In this document: piece by piece, positions 11,179 to 23,600 of the stretch
How positions within the stretch are numbered: position 1 is the first letter of the stretch
Layout of the letters: each line of letters opens with the position of its first letter
Assembly: GCF_041381155.1 (NCBI RefSeq)
Contig: NC_091145.1
Span: forward strand, 39,695,882-39,759,881
Direction of reading: 5' to 3'
Source: Argopecten irradians
Lineage: Eukaryota; Mollusca; Bivalvia; Pectinida; Pectinidae
DNA: 64,000 nucleotides
Notes under the pieces: generated by a model
Database searches by the model: none
What the model was told of the DNA's origin: nothing
The model's input: only the letters and a program-made list of their open reading frames with translations
Translations under genes and position numbers: made by a program

Positions 11179-12730
11179 GTGAATTGTTTCTCTACACAAG
11201 GCAGAAATTGTCCATTTATTCCAAATTTAATATGCCAGCATAGGTGTACTTTTTTCCGTTATTTACTACTTTGGGGTTAATTTGATCAATCTTCATTACA
11301 ATGAGGTTTTTAATACAACGCGACTAGCATTTGTATTAATGCTATCCGGTTTACTATTGATGTGTAGGACTGAGTAGGACTTGCCCTACAATGACATCTA
11401 GTGGTGACCTCTTGAACCATTTCATTCATAAACTTCCATTCATAAATTCCCTATTCATTGAATAATATTCCTTTGGACCAATCAGTAGTCATGGGAAGAC
11501 TGCCTTCTGATTGGTAGAATACACAGAGTCTGTATAGAATACACAGAGTGTGTATAGATCTAGGTCAACTGTTGCCTGCAGGTGACTCCTCTGTCCAACT
11601 TACATAATCTCTGTTAATGATAATTCAAATTGGACTTACTATCTAAGGCTTATAGACATAAGGGTTTTAAAGTAAACTAATCATATGCCCTTTTTGTGTA
11701 CTTTAAAATAAAGCTTTTTCTTTGTAATTTTCATGTAGGAACTTTAATTAAGAAAAATATCAAACAAAACATATTATTTTCTGTGATCAGTTGAATGTTC
11801 TTGAAATAATTGATATTAAAGTCTTTATAATATGGTTTATATATTTTGATTTTGGAAATTCATTTGATTTCATTCTGTTTTTCTGTTTCTGCTGCGTTGT
11901 ATTTGCAGTACTTTGAGTACTTTGATTTTGTTTGCAGTGACACCGTCTAATGGCGAAGTAGTGAAGCAGCCACTTCCGTCTGACCAGGACATGTCGAACA
12001 GGATAGATGCCACATACAAGGGATGAGGGTAGAGACAACGCCCTCTGTCGGCTGATAAAATTCCTTTTCTGTCTACAACTTCCAACACCGTAAAATTACC
12101 CTTTGTGATATCAAATGGTTGCACTAATAGACAAGCATATTCCGTTTTATTTTAGAGATGTCAACTAGATAAAAATAAAATGTGTCTTAAAATAAATTTG
12201 TACCACCGGATTAAACGCTCTATTTCGAATATTCATATAAAAATACCTGTATTATGAAGACATGCGTCAGGAAGGTTAACACCTTTCGACACGTGCAATG
12301 TTAGAACTTAACAACATTGAAGAAATGTTTCTTTTTTCTAAAGTGAAACTTGAACATAATACATTGTATAGTACTACCTCTTTCTTAACCAAGTGAATAA
12401 TAATTCGTATGCTCACTTTCTTTTAGGAGTTACCATATTTATTTTGTCACTATGACGCCACTGTCCAAAACGTATTTGTTTATACTGGGATAGTATCTGA
12501 GAATCGACAAAGCTATATGGAACTCATGTAAACAATGGGAGCATACTTATTTTTGTTATTTATTAGTAATTTGTGTATAGGTGTGTGCTGTGTGTATCAA
12601 TCTGGTGCCATATGTAACCATTGGTGTTCCCTCTCTACTAACTAAGCATTGTCCCAATCCGACTTTTACGTTGTTGTGTTTCCAAATATTATTAACATAT
12701 CATTATTGTAAATGGTGATATCAAACATCG
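11179..12730. other. No supported gene
   Basis: AT-rich. A small direct repeat (agaatacacagagt) occurs twice near 11516-11545. Two overlapping minus-strand open frames near 11787-12124 have no recognisable domain and are not supported. If exon 11074-11178 belongs to gene 1 this whole stretch is intron. Confidence 0.5.
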
Positions 12731-12734
12731 TTTT

Positions 12735-12870
12735 GTATCAATTTTTCGTTTCAACAAATTTTATTGAATAAAACAATAGGATTGGGCAACAGACTAGGTC
12801 TATATAAGCCCTTTCATATAGCCAGAGATTATACAAATTAAATTATAAACAGGAATTCAGTTGATTAAGC
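12735..12870 (-). mobile_element. Non-LTR retrotransposon 3' untranslated fragment
   Basis: On the minus strand the sequence reads gggcttatatagacctagtc, then tgttgcccaatcctattg, then an AATAAA-containing stretch. This matches the remembered 3' tail layout of mollusc jockey/CR1-like elements. No coding part remains, so the fragment is a 5'-truncated insertion. The assignment is from memory of the family. Confidence 0.4.
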
Positions 12871-15678
12871 AACAAATGATTGAAACAAATATGGTAAGCA
12901 TCAAAGAAGAATATTATGACATGTACTAAGCCGTGTATTATACTCCTATAGATGTATAAGTTTAGAATAAATTCCATATTGATATTCTTTAAATAATTGT
13001 ACAAGGGAGATAATTCATTAATAGACAGAATAATATTGTAGTATCTAGATAGTAAGACAGTAATGTAATATAACAGACTAGTAAGCCACTAATACGTTTT
13101 TGGTTTTCTCAGTTTTAATGGGTACACGATCCAGTGATTCTGCCTGTGTTTTGTATCAATGTATCCATAAGATTTAGAATTGTTAAACACTTCCAATATA
13201 AACATACACTGTCTAATTAAAAAGGACATCTGTGTGCTATTGGTTCTAATGCAATGACTGTGGTTGTCGTCTTACTGAAGATCAAAAATACCAAACAATG
13301 TCATAAGTCATTTGAATATCGATTACATTGTACAAATTGTTTTCTTTTTATGACTGGACTGTTTTTATACCAATAAACATTCAAAAGTAATAAATATGTC
13401 GACATATATGCGCTATTTTATTCTGATCTGCCTATTTAACGAGAAATGATTTTTTTGTATGCTATATGTGTTTTATTTTGCTAAATAAAACAACGATTAC
13501 GTGTTCTGCTTAGTTGTCATTGATGTGACAGTTCATATAAATATGGGTCAAGGAAGTAATGGTTTTCCTGATAACACTGGATCCTTATAAACATATGTCT
13601 GTAGGATAAGAATTACTTGAAGTAGTAACTATGTGGCAAAGAAGAAAATAGGAACAATTATTACATTTTTCGTGATGAAGATATAAGTGATATTTTCACT
13701 GGAGAGAAAATGTCACTTGCTATTTTCACTCGCTTTTGACTAATCGGAATGCAGCATTGACAGTGAAATATTATTTTGGTTGTTACGTCATTAGTTTGTG
13801 GACAAAAATGACGTCTGATGCTATGCTCACAAAAAAACGATGTAATAATCGCAAGACCAAATAACTCAAAAATTCAATGGCGGAATAACCTTTGACGGAA
13901 GTAGTAGTGACGTAGAAATGCGTAGTTGGGAGTTAAGGGGTTAAACAGATACACTCAGTAATTCCACTGAGGACAACTTACATTTACCAAGAGATCGATT
14001 TATTTATTTTGTGTATTTTGTTGCATTTGTGCAATTCTCTCCAATTTGTAAATTTACTACATATGACGGAATAGGTAAGAAATGATTTAGAATATTATAC
14101 ACGTAATGTTGAATATTATTGACATTCAAAAATTCATCTAAAATAATAAGACCCGTGCATAAATATAAAATATTTAGTGTTGTTAACAGTTAATGAGACA
14201 AACAAAACGTTGTACAACATAATAAAAGATATCTTTCCATGTTTCATTCGACTGGAGACCCACATGAATGTTTCTATAAGCAGAAAAAATGCATTTTTGT
14301 GTTGGCTCGCTTTCAGTTGTCATTGTAACATTTTAGTCCCAAACATAAATTATGTGTCATCAAATTGACCATGTTCTCTTCAAAAATCAATATGCATGTT
14401 GAAAGGTAACCAAAATTGTAATATAAAACATTTTTGCTACAGCGAAAGCAAGACAGATACAGCGCTAAATCAAAATATTTTCAAAAATCATTGGTTTGGA
14501 ATATTTCTTCGTAACCATGGTAACAACCAAAACTAAATTGAAAATGTGACATCCAATGGAACTTCCATCTCTTATTTAATGATATACTTGATTATTAAGT
14601 TGTTAAATGAACATTTAAATCACTTTCATCGGCTTAAGAGCTTTAAATGTAAGAAACTTTAACACTTTTATGAAAATCCCAAATCTCGGTTGCTATGGTA
14701 ACGTTATTAACGCAAAAACATAATTTTTCATACACAATCTAAAAAGGGTGTGATCTGAAGTTTCTAAATATATATGCGTCGATTACCAAAATAGTTGATG
14801 CAAAAGGGTGAAAAATCACTTTGAAACAAAACATTGGGTTTTCATGAGTTTCACAAAAATTCTTGGGAGTTTTAAAAGGGGTTAACGTGGATAACCGACG
14901 ATGATCTAAAGAGTATCCAATTACAACCGTGTTCCCATATCGGATATGACAGATTGTGTAGTGTGGTCAAAGTATTGTCCAGATATAGAGGTGATATAGG
15001 CTTCTAAAGCCAGTATTTGTAAAAAAAAATATCATATAAGCATTATCAAAATATTGATGTGTATTGACAGAGTATATTTATTGTGTAGACCAGATATATT
15101 TACCTTTATTTCTACTCTATGCTATTCCAAACAAATCTTTGCGAGTGATCGCCCTTGACGTAGCTACAATCAGAGCTACCATACCTGATATTGTGATGGG
15201 TATAAGTGTTTAATGTCCCTTTACACTTTCACCAAACATTCCTAAGATGTATATTAGGATTCCTTATGAAACTTACTTTATTTGATTTCTTACGTTACCT
15301 CACGGGAGGCCTCATCAGGAAGCACTATACAAACACGTGTTAATTAATTAATTATTCAATTAATAGAAGTGCTTACCAGGGAACGAGAATTGTTTTAAAA
15401 TTGATCTCTAAATCGCCGTAATATCAGAGTTTGACTCCTTCTTACTCCTGTTTCTACGAACTCATTTGTGTTATTTTACTCGTATTAAGTGAGTTTTAGG
15501 CTTGTTACGGAATCTGTCATGTAAATGTGTACGTCATTACAAAGTTTTTTTGGGAAGTTCTACTTTTTTTCTGTCGGCGCATGCGAACTCGATATATGTA
15601 CATTTTGTAGCTGTGGTAAGGAGTCAGAAAACCCCCCAGTATAGAGTCGAATAGCGGATATTTCTTAAGGATATATGT
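12871..15678. other. No supported gene
   Basis: AT-rich sequence without arrays. The block at 13680-13960 (ttactcgctttt-like sequence, tgacgtc sites, ccaataaccttt-like phrases) has the look of an interspersed repeat but no termini were found. The 63-codon open frame at 14177 has no support. Confidence 0.4.
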
Positions 15679-15679
15679 T

Positions 15680-16420
15680 TATTATTATCGTTATTATTAT
15701 TATCTTTATTTCCTCCAATATTGAAGATTACATTAAGAATGACATTTAACATGAAAATAATAAACAAAGAAAAAAAGCAAATAGATATTTACAAAATATG
15801 TACAAGTTCAAGTCAAATAATTAGTAATTAGTTGAGATTTAATCATAGCAATAAAAATCGCATGCTTTCAGGAGTCTATAAAAAAACACATTTCCTATTC
15901 TAAATTCCTCTCTAAATTTCTCTTTGAGAAATCGTAGGCAAACTCTTACCCACCAAGGTGTTACATAAATCAAAATCTGTTAAATTATGAAGCGATGACA
16001 TAAATTCTAATCCAAAATTATTCACAAAAAAACCACAGTACTCGTCACGAATTTCTCTATTTTTTCTGACAATACTCCAGTGCAGTTTATTAGAACTAAC
16101 TCGCTCATATTGCAATTTATCTTAGTTCTTCCAATGAATATCTGTGTAATACATATGTTATATTGTCTTATAAAATTGTTAGAAATCAATAACGTTCATT
16201 CTAAATTCATTTCAGAACATGTTTTAGTATTATTATTGAAAATCGCCTTTTGTCACCAAGACCAAACTAGCTTTCTAAATTATCCATCCAAGAGAGACCT
16301 CAAACATAATATGTTCCCATTTTTCATCATCTCTATTATTTCTTTGACTGTACAATTAATCAATGTGATCAAATATGTAAAGTGCGATTATCTCAGTTAT
16401 ATAAACACATGATGCCATTT
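15680..16420 (-). mobile_element. Non-LTR retrotransposon 3' end (third family)
   Basis: A minus-strand open frame at 15912-16115 holds SSNKLHWSIVRKNREIRDEY and FGLEFMSSLHNLTDFDLCNT, a C-terminal pattern remembered from bivalve retroelement proteins. Below it lies an untranslated tail ending GGAGGAAATAAAGATAATAA with further ATA repeats (15679-15715 on the + strand), the usual short-repeat tail of a LINE. Above 16120 the frame is broken by many stops, so it is inactive. Confidence 0.6.
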
Positions 16421-16714
16421 TATAACCAAATACTAGCAGTTCCAATACTGTATACCATAGAAAAAGCTTAGTATCAATTACATGATCTTGACAAAAATAA
16501 TATACAAAACGATTGCGCCTGAGTGTTTGTGCTTTGCCATGTGTTAATCTGGTAACATTTTAATAGTCTCGTTAGAAATAAGATATATACATGTATTTAA
16601 CGTTTTTATTCCTCCTTAATACATGTCTGAACTTCTATCTGAATGGTAAGTTGGTGCTTTTATTGATTTGAAACATGATATATATAGAGATTACACAACG
16701 AGTGGCTGTTGGAT
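16421..16714. other. Possible retroelement flank
   Basis: No gene. It may be further degraded upstream sequence of the preceding LINE. Confidence 0.25.
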
Positions 16715-16990
16715 ATGGAATTTATTCCACACGAGTGAGTTATTTTTTAAAAGTTACAAAAGACACGAGCTTTAGCACAATTATATCCGCTTTTAGCCGA
16801 TAAAAAAACAGCAGTTTTGGCGTCAAGCGGCGATCACAGCATAGCATGACGTCACTCGATTATTGATGACGTTGACAAATGATGACACGACACTCATAAA
16901 GACGTAGATCGGTCAAAGTTCACCGTGTCAGCCAATCAGAATGCGTACAGAGTTTATACCACGTGTGGTATAAACAAATTGTTAATCAAC
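16715..16990. repeat. Interspersed repeat copy B (shared with 2390-3030)
   Basis: It opens with ttccacacgagtgagttatt, then ggcgtcaagcggcgatcaca, then a tgacgtcactcgattattga block, and ends with an 11-bp inverted repeat (gtttataccac, gt, gtggtataaac) at 16952-16975. The first two blocks are shared in order with 2395 and 2975. The clustered TGACGT and CACGTG cores are within the repeat. Confidence 0.55.
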
Positions 16991-18180
16991 AGCTGCATCG
17001 TTTATTTGATACCCTGAGAGTTGACTCACACTGACTATTGTGGTAGAAATATATATATTTGCATGCATATTCACACATTGTATGTTTAACAACACTTTGT
17101 TCGAGTGAAAATTACATGGAATACAACTTTAACACAAACATCCATATGTTGACACGTAAAAAATGTAAATAAATAAATAAGCTTCTGTAACAATAAAAGG
17201 AAAGAAAAAACATTAATAAACACAACAGCTTATGTGATAATGATCTTGTTGTGAATATGGTATATGTTAGAGGACAGGCTATAATTGTCTGGTACATTAC
17301 ATATGTCCCCCTATCATTTCTCCTACAAGGAACATATCACAGACTAGTCTTAGAATGTCTAAATGACCCTCGGGATATCAATTTATGTTGGAGCTTACCG
17401 TTTATATTGATGCATTATTAATTGTGTGAAAATGCCTTTTGTTAGATCTCTTATGTTTTTGTCGATCACGACACATAACAGGAACAAGACACACCAAGTG
17501 ACAGCTGTTCGTTGTCAAAGAGCCTAAATGTTATATAGATCTCGCAATCGATGTATCTATTACATTTTATTATAATCATCAACTAAGTACAATTTCAACA
17601 GGAATTTATAATTAAACCTTTTGATCAACAAAGATACAGTGTGTTGTAGACATATTTATACAATTTCTAACTTATTTCCGATCGTACAGTATATTACGAA
17701 GATAAAAAGTGGCCAAATATGTGATCGAAATTTGCAAATAAACGAATGAAATATATTATATTTAATAGAGGCGTTGATAGATAAATGATTTCCAGCATAA
17801 CTGAAATGATATTACACAGAAATTGTAATAGATGGTGAATCAAAAGAAAATAATATTAAAAGCTGTAATGACCTACAAGGAGTTGAGACGTTATGCTATT
17901 CTAAAAACACTTTTTTGTATCTTTGTCAAGAGCTGTAGCTATTACATATATCTATATGGTATATTGCATTGATACACAAATTAATTTAAAAATAAATCCA
18001 CATGGAATATATATATCCATACTAGATATGGATTGCCCAGCTTTTGCGTTAATGGTAGGAGTCTGTCAGAGATCGATAGAGCTAGTTCACCTGTGTGTAT
18101 GGCGTTTATCGACCGACATGTATCCACCAGGGTTTTATAAATTACTCATTGGGCTACAGATCTATAACTCACCATTCTAG
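16991..18180. other. No supported gene
   Basis: AT-rich, no array and no recognised domain. An 85-codon frame at 17923-18180 has no support. Confidence 0.4.
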
Positions 18181-18199
18181 GTAAGGCTCTCGTGTATAC

Positions 18200-18273
18200 A
18201 TGACGGCGGCGCTGTTGCTGATGTTGTTGCCAAGAGACGCGACTATCGAGGTGAAACCGGAAATGGAACCCAG
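18200..18273 (+). other. Weak candidate exon with a hydrophobic start
   Basis: A short GC-rich island begins ATG at 18200 and reads MTAALLLMLLPRDATIEVK before a possible donor (cccag|gtgata) at 18274. It would leave phase 2, which does not fit the exon at 26334 (a stop follows at once). It may be an untranslated or alternative first exon, or nothing. Given only because its composition stands out. Confidence 0.18.
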
Positions 18274-18791
18274 GTGATATAAATACAGGTATGGTTCATT
18301 AAGATTACTTATTTAGTCCCTAAATCAGTCTGACTGAATCATTAATGTTTGTACATATCACAAAGTCTACAAAAATACCACATTTTGTCATATTTATACA
18401 TTTAAATGGTATATTAAGTCATTGATTCAGGTGCGTGATTGAAACGCACTGTTTCTAATGGACGCCATTTTGAATAATGTCATTTGGTATTTCATAATGA
18501 TGATATGAGTTACGGTAGCTTTGTTTTCTTTTAAAATCGTCTTTCTAAATAAGATATAAAAATGGTTTTACATTAAGACCAACATCATTCTGATATTCAG
18601 TTATATGTAGAAACAATGTGACTATGTCATATATGCATTGACCATTGATTTAGTAACAAGTCGTGTAGGTAGTATTTCCTACCCATCATAAAATGTTATG
18701 TACTTCCTTTGTATCCATGCATAAGATAACATTGGTTTTTATGTTATTTATTCTATCGTATTGACAAATCTTCATATAGAGAGAAAATTAC

Positions 18792-19190
18792 AGAATACTG
18801 TATTATAGTGGTCTAGGCATGTAATCATAAACACAAGAATATTGTATTATGACGGTCTAGGCATGTAATCATAAACACAAGAATACTGTATTATAGTGGT
18901 CTAGGCATGTAATCATAAACACGAGAATATTGTATTATAGGGGTCTAGGCATGTAATCATAAACACAAGAATATTGTATTATGACGGTCTAGGCATGTAA
19001 TCATAAACACAAGAATACTGTATTATAGTGGTCTAGGCATGTAATCATAAACACGAGAATATTGTATTATAGGGGTCTAGGCATGTAATCATAAACACGA
19101 GAATATTGTATTATAGGGGTCTAGGCATGTAATCATAAACACAAGAATACTGTATTATAGGGGTCTAGGCATGTAATCATAAACACAATG
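18792..19190. repeat. 44-bp minisatellite, nine copies
   Basis: The unit contains ggtctaggcatgtaatcata and aacacaagaatactgtatta. Copies differ at a few sites (tagtggt, gacggt, aggggt; acaaga or acgaga). The order of variants repeats, showing that blocks of two or three units were duplicated together. Confidence 0.95.
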
Positions 19191-19699
19191 CTGATGACAT
19201 TTATGGAAAAGATTCCTGAGGCAAGTTTAATGTACACACTATTGGAGGAATCGATCAGAGATCATGAATTATTCCTAATGTAACATTAAACTCCTAAAAT
19301 GGATACAAACGTGTATGAAATATTGATCGTGCTATGACAGTCTGGGTACAGTGACAATGTATAATTGAATGGTATATTACGGTTTTTATTACTGGTTTTT
19401 GTTCCATATTAGGACATATGTACAGCCCTTGATATAGAAATGAGTATTAACTCCTGTTTTTGTCCCAGGTTTCAATAGAATCAATGGTATATTTTGTTGT
19501 TCACTCGTGTTGAATTCGGTACACGGTGTATTATATCTGTGTGATGTCATGCATTGCTAGCTCCTGTTCTTGTTCCTCTGCCTAAAACAATGGTTCCTCA
19601 GTGTGTTTATTGACATAAGTAACATACTAGTCCATTTTGTTTGTTTTTATGTCGTTTCGGTAAAACAAATATGGCTTGTGTGGTTCACTCATGCTTTTG

Positions 19700-20640
19700 A
19701 ATGGTGTCGTTAATCTTTGTATTTGGTCTGGTACATGGGTACAGAATATGTGATACAGTGTGTTTTTTACCTTTGTATTTTGTTCTGGAACAGGTGTACA
19801 GAATATGTGATACAGTGTGTTTTTTACCTTTGTATTTTGTTCTGGAACATGTGTACAGAATATGTGATATAGTGTGTTTTTTACCTTTGTATTTTGGTCT
19901 GGAACATGTGTACAGAATATATGATAAACTGTGTTTTTTTTTACCTTCGTATTTTGTTTTGGAACATGTGTACAGAATATGTGATACAGTGTGTTTTTTT
20001 ACCTTTGTATTTTGTTCTGGAACATGTGTACAGAATATATGATAAACTATGGGTTTTTTTACCTTTGTATTTTGTTCTGGAACATGTGTACAGAATATGT
20101 GATACAGTGTGTTTCATACCTTTGTATTTTGGTCTGGAACATGTGTACAGAATATGTGATACAGTGTGTTTTTTACCTTTGTATTTTGTTCTGGAACATG
20201 TGTACAGAATATATGATAAACTATGTTTTTTTTTTACCTTTGTATTTTGTTCTGAAACATGTGTACAGAATATGTGATACAGTGTGTTTCATACCTTATA
20301 GTTTGTATTTTGGTCTGGAACATGTGTACAGAATATGTGATACAGTGTGTTTTTTTACCTTTGTATTTTGTTCTGGAACATGTGTACAGAATATGTGATA
20401 CAGTGTGTTTCATGCCTTTGTATTTTGGTCTGGAACATGTGTACAGAATATGTGATACAGTGTGTTTTTTACCTTTGTATTTTGTTCTGGAAAATGTGAA
20501 CAGAATATCTGATACAATGCGTTTTTTACCTTTGTATTTTGTTCTGGTACATGTGTACAGATTATATGATAAATTGTGTTTTTTACCTTTGTATTTTGGT
20601 CTGGAACATGTGTACAGAATATGTGATATATTCTAGTAAA
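19700..20640. repeat. 57-bp minisatellite, about 16 copies
   Basis: The unit includes acctttgtattttgttctgg, aacatgtgtacagaatatgt and gatacagtgtg. Since 57 is divisible by three, long stop-free frames arise (up to 135 codons) and should not be read as genes. Poly-T length varies between copies. It passes directly into the 42-bp array and the two units share sequence. Confidence 0.95.
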
Positions 20641-23600
20641 GGTATATGTGTTATACTGTACCATTGTTTTAGTTCTAGTACAGGTATATGAGTTATATTA
20701 TACCTTTGTTTTTGTTCTAGTACAGGTGTGTATGTGTTATACTGTACGTTTGTTTTTGTTCTAGTACAGGTATATGTGTTATACTGTACGTTTGTTTTTG
20801 TTCTAGTACAGGTATATGTGTTATACTGTACGTTTGTTTTTGTTCTAGTACAGCTATATGTGTTATATTATGCCTTTGTTTTTGTTCTAGTACAGGTGTA
20901 TGTGTTATACTGTACTATTGTTTTAGTTCTACTATTATTACAGGTATATGTGTTATATTATGCCTTTGTTTTTGTTCTAGTATAGGTGTATGTGTTATAC
21001 TGTACGTTTGTTTTTGTTCTAGTACAGGTATATGTGTTATACTGTACGTTTGTTTTTGTTCTAGTACAGGTATATGTGTTATATTATGCCTTTGTTTTTG
21101 TTCTAGTACAGGTATATGTGTTATACTGTACCTTTGTTTTTGTTCTAGTACAGGTGTATGTGTTATACTGTACCATTGTTTTTGTTCTAGTACAGGTATA
21201 TTGTTTATATATACTTTGTTTTTGTTCTAGTACAGGTGTTATGTGTTATACTTTTGTTTTTGTTCTAGTACAGGTATATGTGTTATACTGTACATTTGTT
21301 TTTGTTCTAGTACAGGTATATGTGTTATACTGTACGTTTGTTTTTGTTCTAGTACAGGTATTATATATGTGTTATATGTATACCTTTGTTTTTGTTCTAG
21401 TACAGGTATATGTGTTATACTGTACTTTGTTTTTGTTCTAGTACAGGTATATGTGTTATATGTACGTTTGTTTTTGTTCTTTACAGGTATATGTGTTATT
21501 TATGTACTTTGTTTTTGTTCTAGTACAGTATATGTGTGTTATATTATACCTTTGTTTTTGTTCTTGTACAGGTATGTGTGTTATACTCAGTACATTTGTT
21601 TTTGTTCTATACAGGTATATGTGTTATATGTACGTTTGTTTTTGTTCTATTACAGGTATATGTGTTATATTATGCCTTTGTTTTTGTTCTAGTACAGGTA
21701 TGTGTGTTATACTGTACCTTTGTTTTAAGTTCTAGTACAGGTGTATGTGTTATATTATACCTTTGTTTTTGTTTTAGTACAGGTATATGTGTTATACTGT
21801 ACTTTGTTTTTGTTCTATTACAGGTATATGTGTTATATTGTACGTTTGTTTTTGTTCTAGTACAGGTATATGTGTTATACTGTACGTTTGTTTTTGTTCT
21901 AGTACAGGTATATGTGTTATACTGTACGTTTGTTTTTGTTCTAGTACAGGTATGTGTGTTATACTGTACCTTTGTTTTAGTTCTAGTACAGGTATATGTG
22001 TTATACTGTACCTTTGTTTTAGTTCTAGTACAGGTGTATGTGTTATATTTTACCTTTGTTTTTGTTCTAGTACAGGTAAATGTGTTATACTGTACGTTTG
22101 TTTTTGTTCTAGTACAGGTATATGTGTAGTACTGTACATTTATTTTGTGTAAGTACAGGTATGTGTGTTATACTGTACCTTTGTTTTAGTTCTAGTACAG
22201 GTGTATGTGTTATATGATACCTTTTTTTGTTCTAGTACAGGTATATGTGTGTTATACTGTACATTGTTTTTGTTCTAGTACAGGTATATGTGTTATATTA
22301 TACCTTTGTTTTTGTTCTAGTACAGGTATATGTGTTATACTGTACGTTTGTTTTTGTTCTAGTACAGGTATATGTGTTATACTGAACATTTGTTTTTGTT
22401 CTAGTACAGGTATATGTGTTATATTATACCATTTGTTTTTGTTCTAGTACAGGTATATGTGTTATACTGTACATTTGTTTTTGTTCTAGTACAGGTGTAT
22501 GTGTTATACTGTACATTTGTTTTTGTTCTAGTACAGGTGTATGTGTTATACTGTACGTTTGTTTTTGTTCTAGTACAGAGTGTATGTGTTATACTGTACG
22601 TTTGTTTTTGTTCTAGTACAGGTAGTATGTGTTATACTGTACATTTGTTTTTGTTCTAGTACAGGTATATGTGTTATACCATAACTTTGCTTTTGTTCTA
22701 GTACAGGTATATGTGTTATACTGTACTTTTGTTTTTGTTCTAGTACAGGTATATGTGTTATATTATACCTTTGTTTTTGTTCTAGTACAGGTATATGTGT
22801 TATACTGTACCTTTGTTTTTGTTCTAGTACAGGTATATGTGTTATACTGTACATTTGTTTTTGTTCTAGTACAGGTATATGTGTTATACTGTACATTTGT
22901 TTTTGTTCTAGTACAGGTATATGTGTTATACTGTACTTTGTTTTTGTTCTAGTACAGGTATTGTGTGTTATACTGTACGTTTGTTTTTGTTCTAGTACAG
23001 GTATATGTGTTATACTGTACCTTTGTTTTTGTTCTAGTACAGGTATATGTGTTATACTGTACATTTGTTTTTGTTCTAGTACAGGTATATGTGTTATACT
23101 GTACCTTTGTTTTTGTTCTAGTACAGGTATATGTGTTATACTGTACATTTGTTTTTGTTCTAGTACAGGTATATGTGTTATACTGTACATTTGTTTTTGT
23201 TCTAGTACAGGTATATGTGTTATACTGTACGTTTGTTTTTGTTCTAGTACAGGTATATGTGTTATACTGTACATTTGTTTTTGTTCTAGTACAGGTATAT
23301 GTGTTATACTGTACGTTTGTTTTTGTTCTATTACAGGTATATGTGTTATACTGTACGTTTGTTTTTGTTCTAGTACAGGTATATGTGTTTATACTGTACG
23401 TTTGTTTTTGTTCTAGTACAGGTATATGTGTTATACTGTACATTTGTTTTTGTTCTAGTACAGGTATGTGTGTTATACTGTACATTTGTTTTTGTTCTAG
23501 TACAGGTATGTGTTATACTGTACATTTGTTTTTGTTCTAGTACAGGTATGTGTGTTATACTGTACCTTTGTTTTTGTTCTAGTACAGGTATATGTGTTAT

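Noticed and set aside
19701..20636. Frames with repeated YRICDTVCFLPLYF
   Set aside because: 57-bp array artefact; poly-T length changes move the frame between copies.
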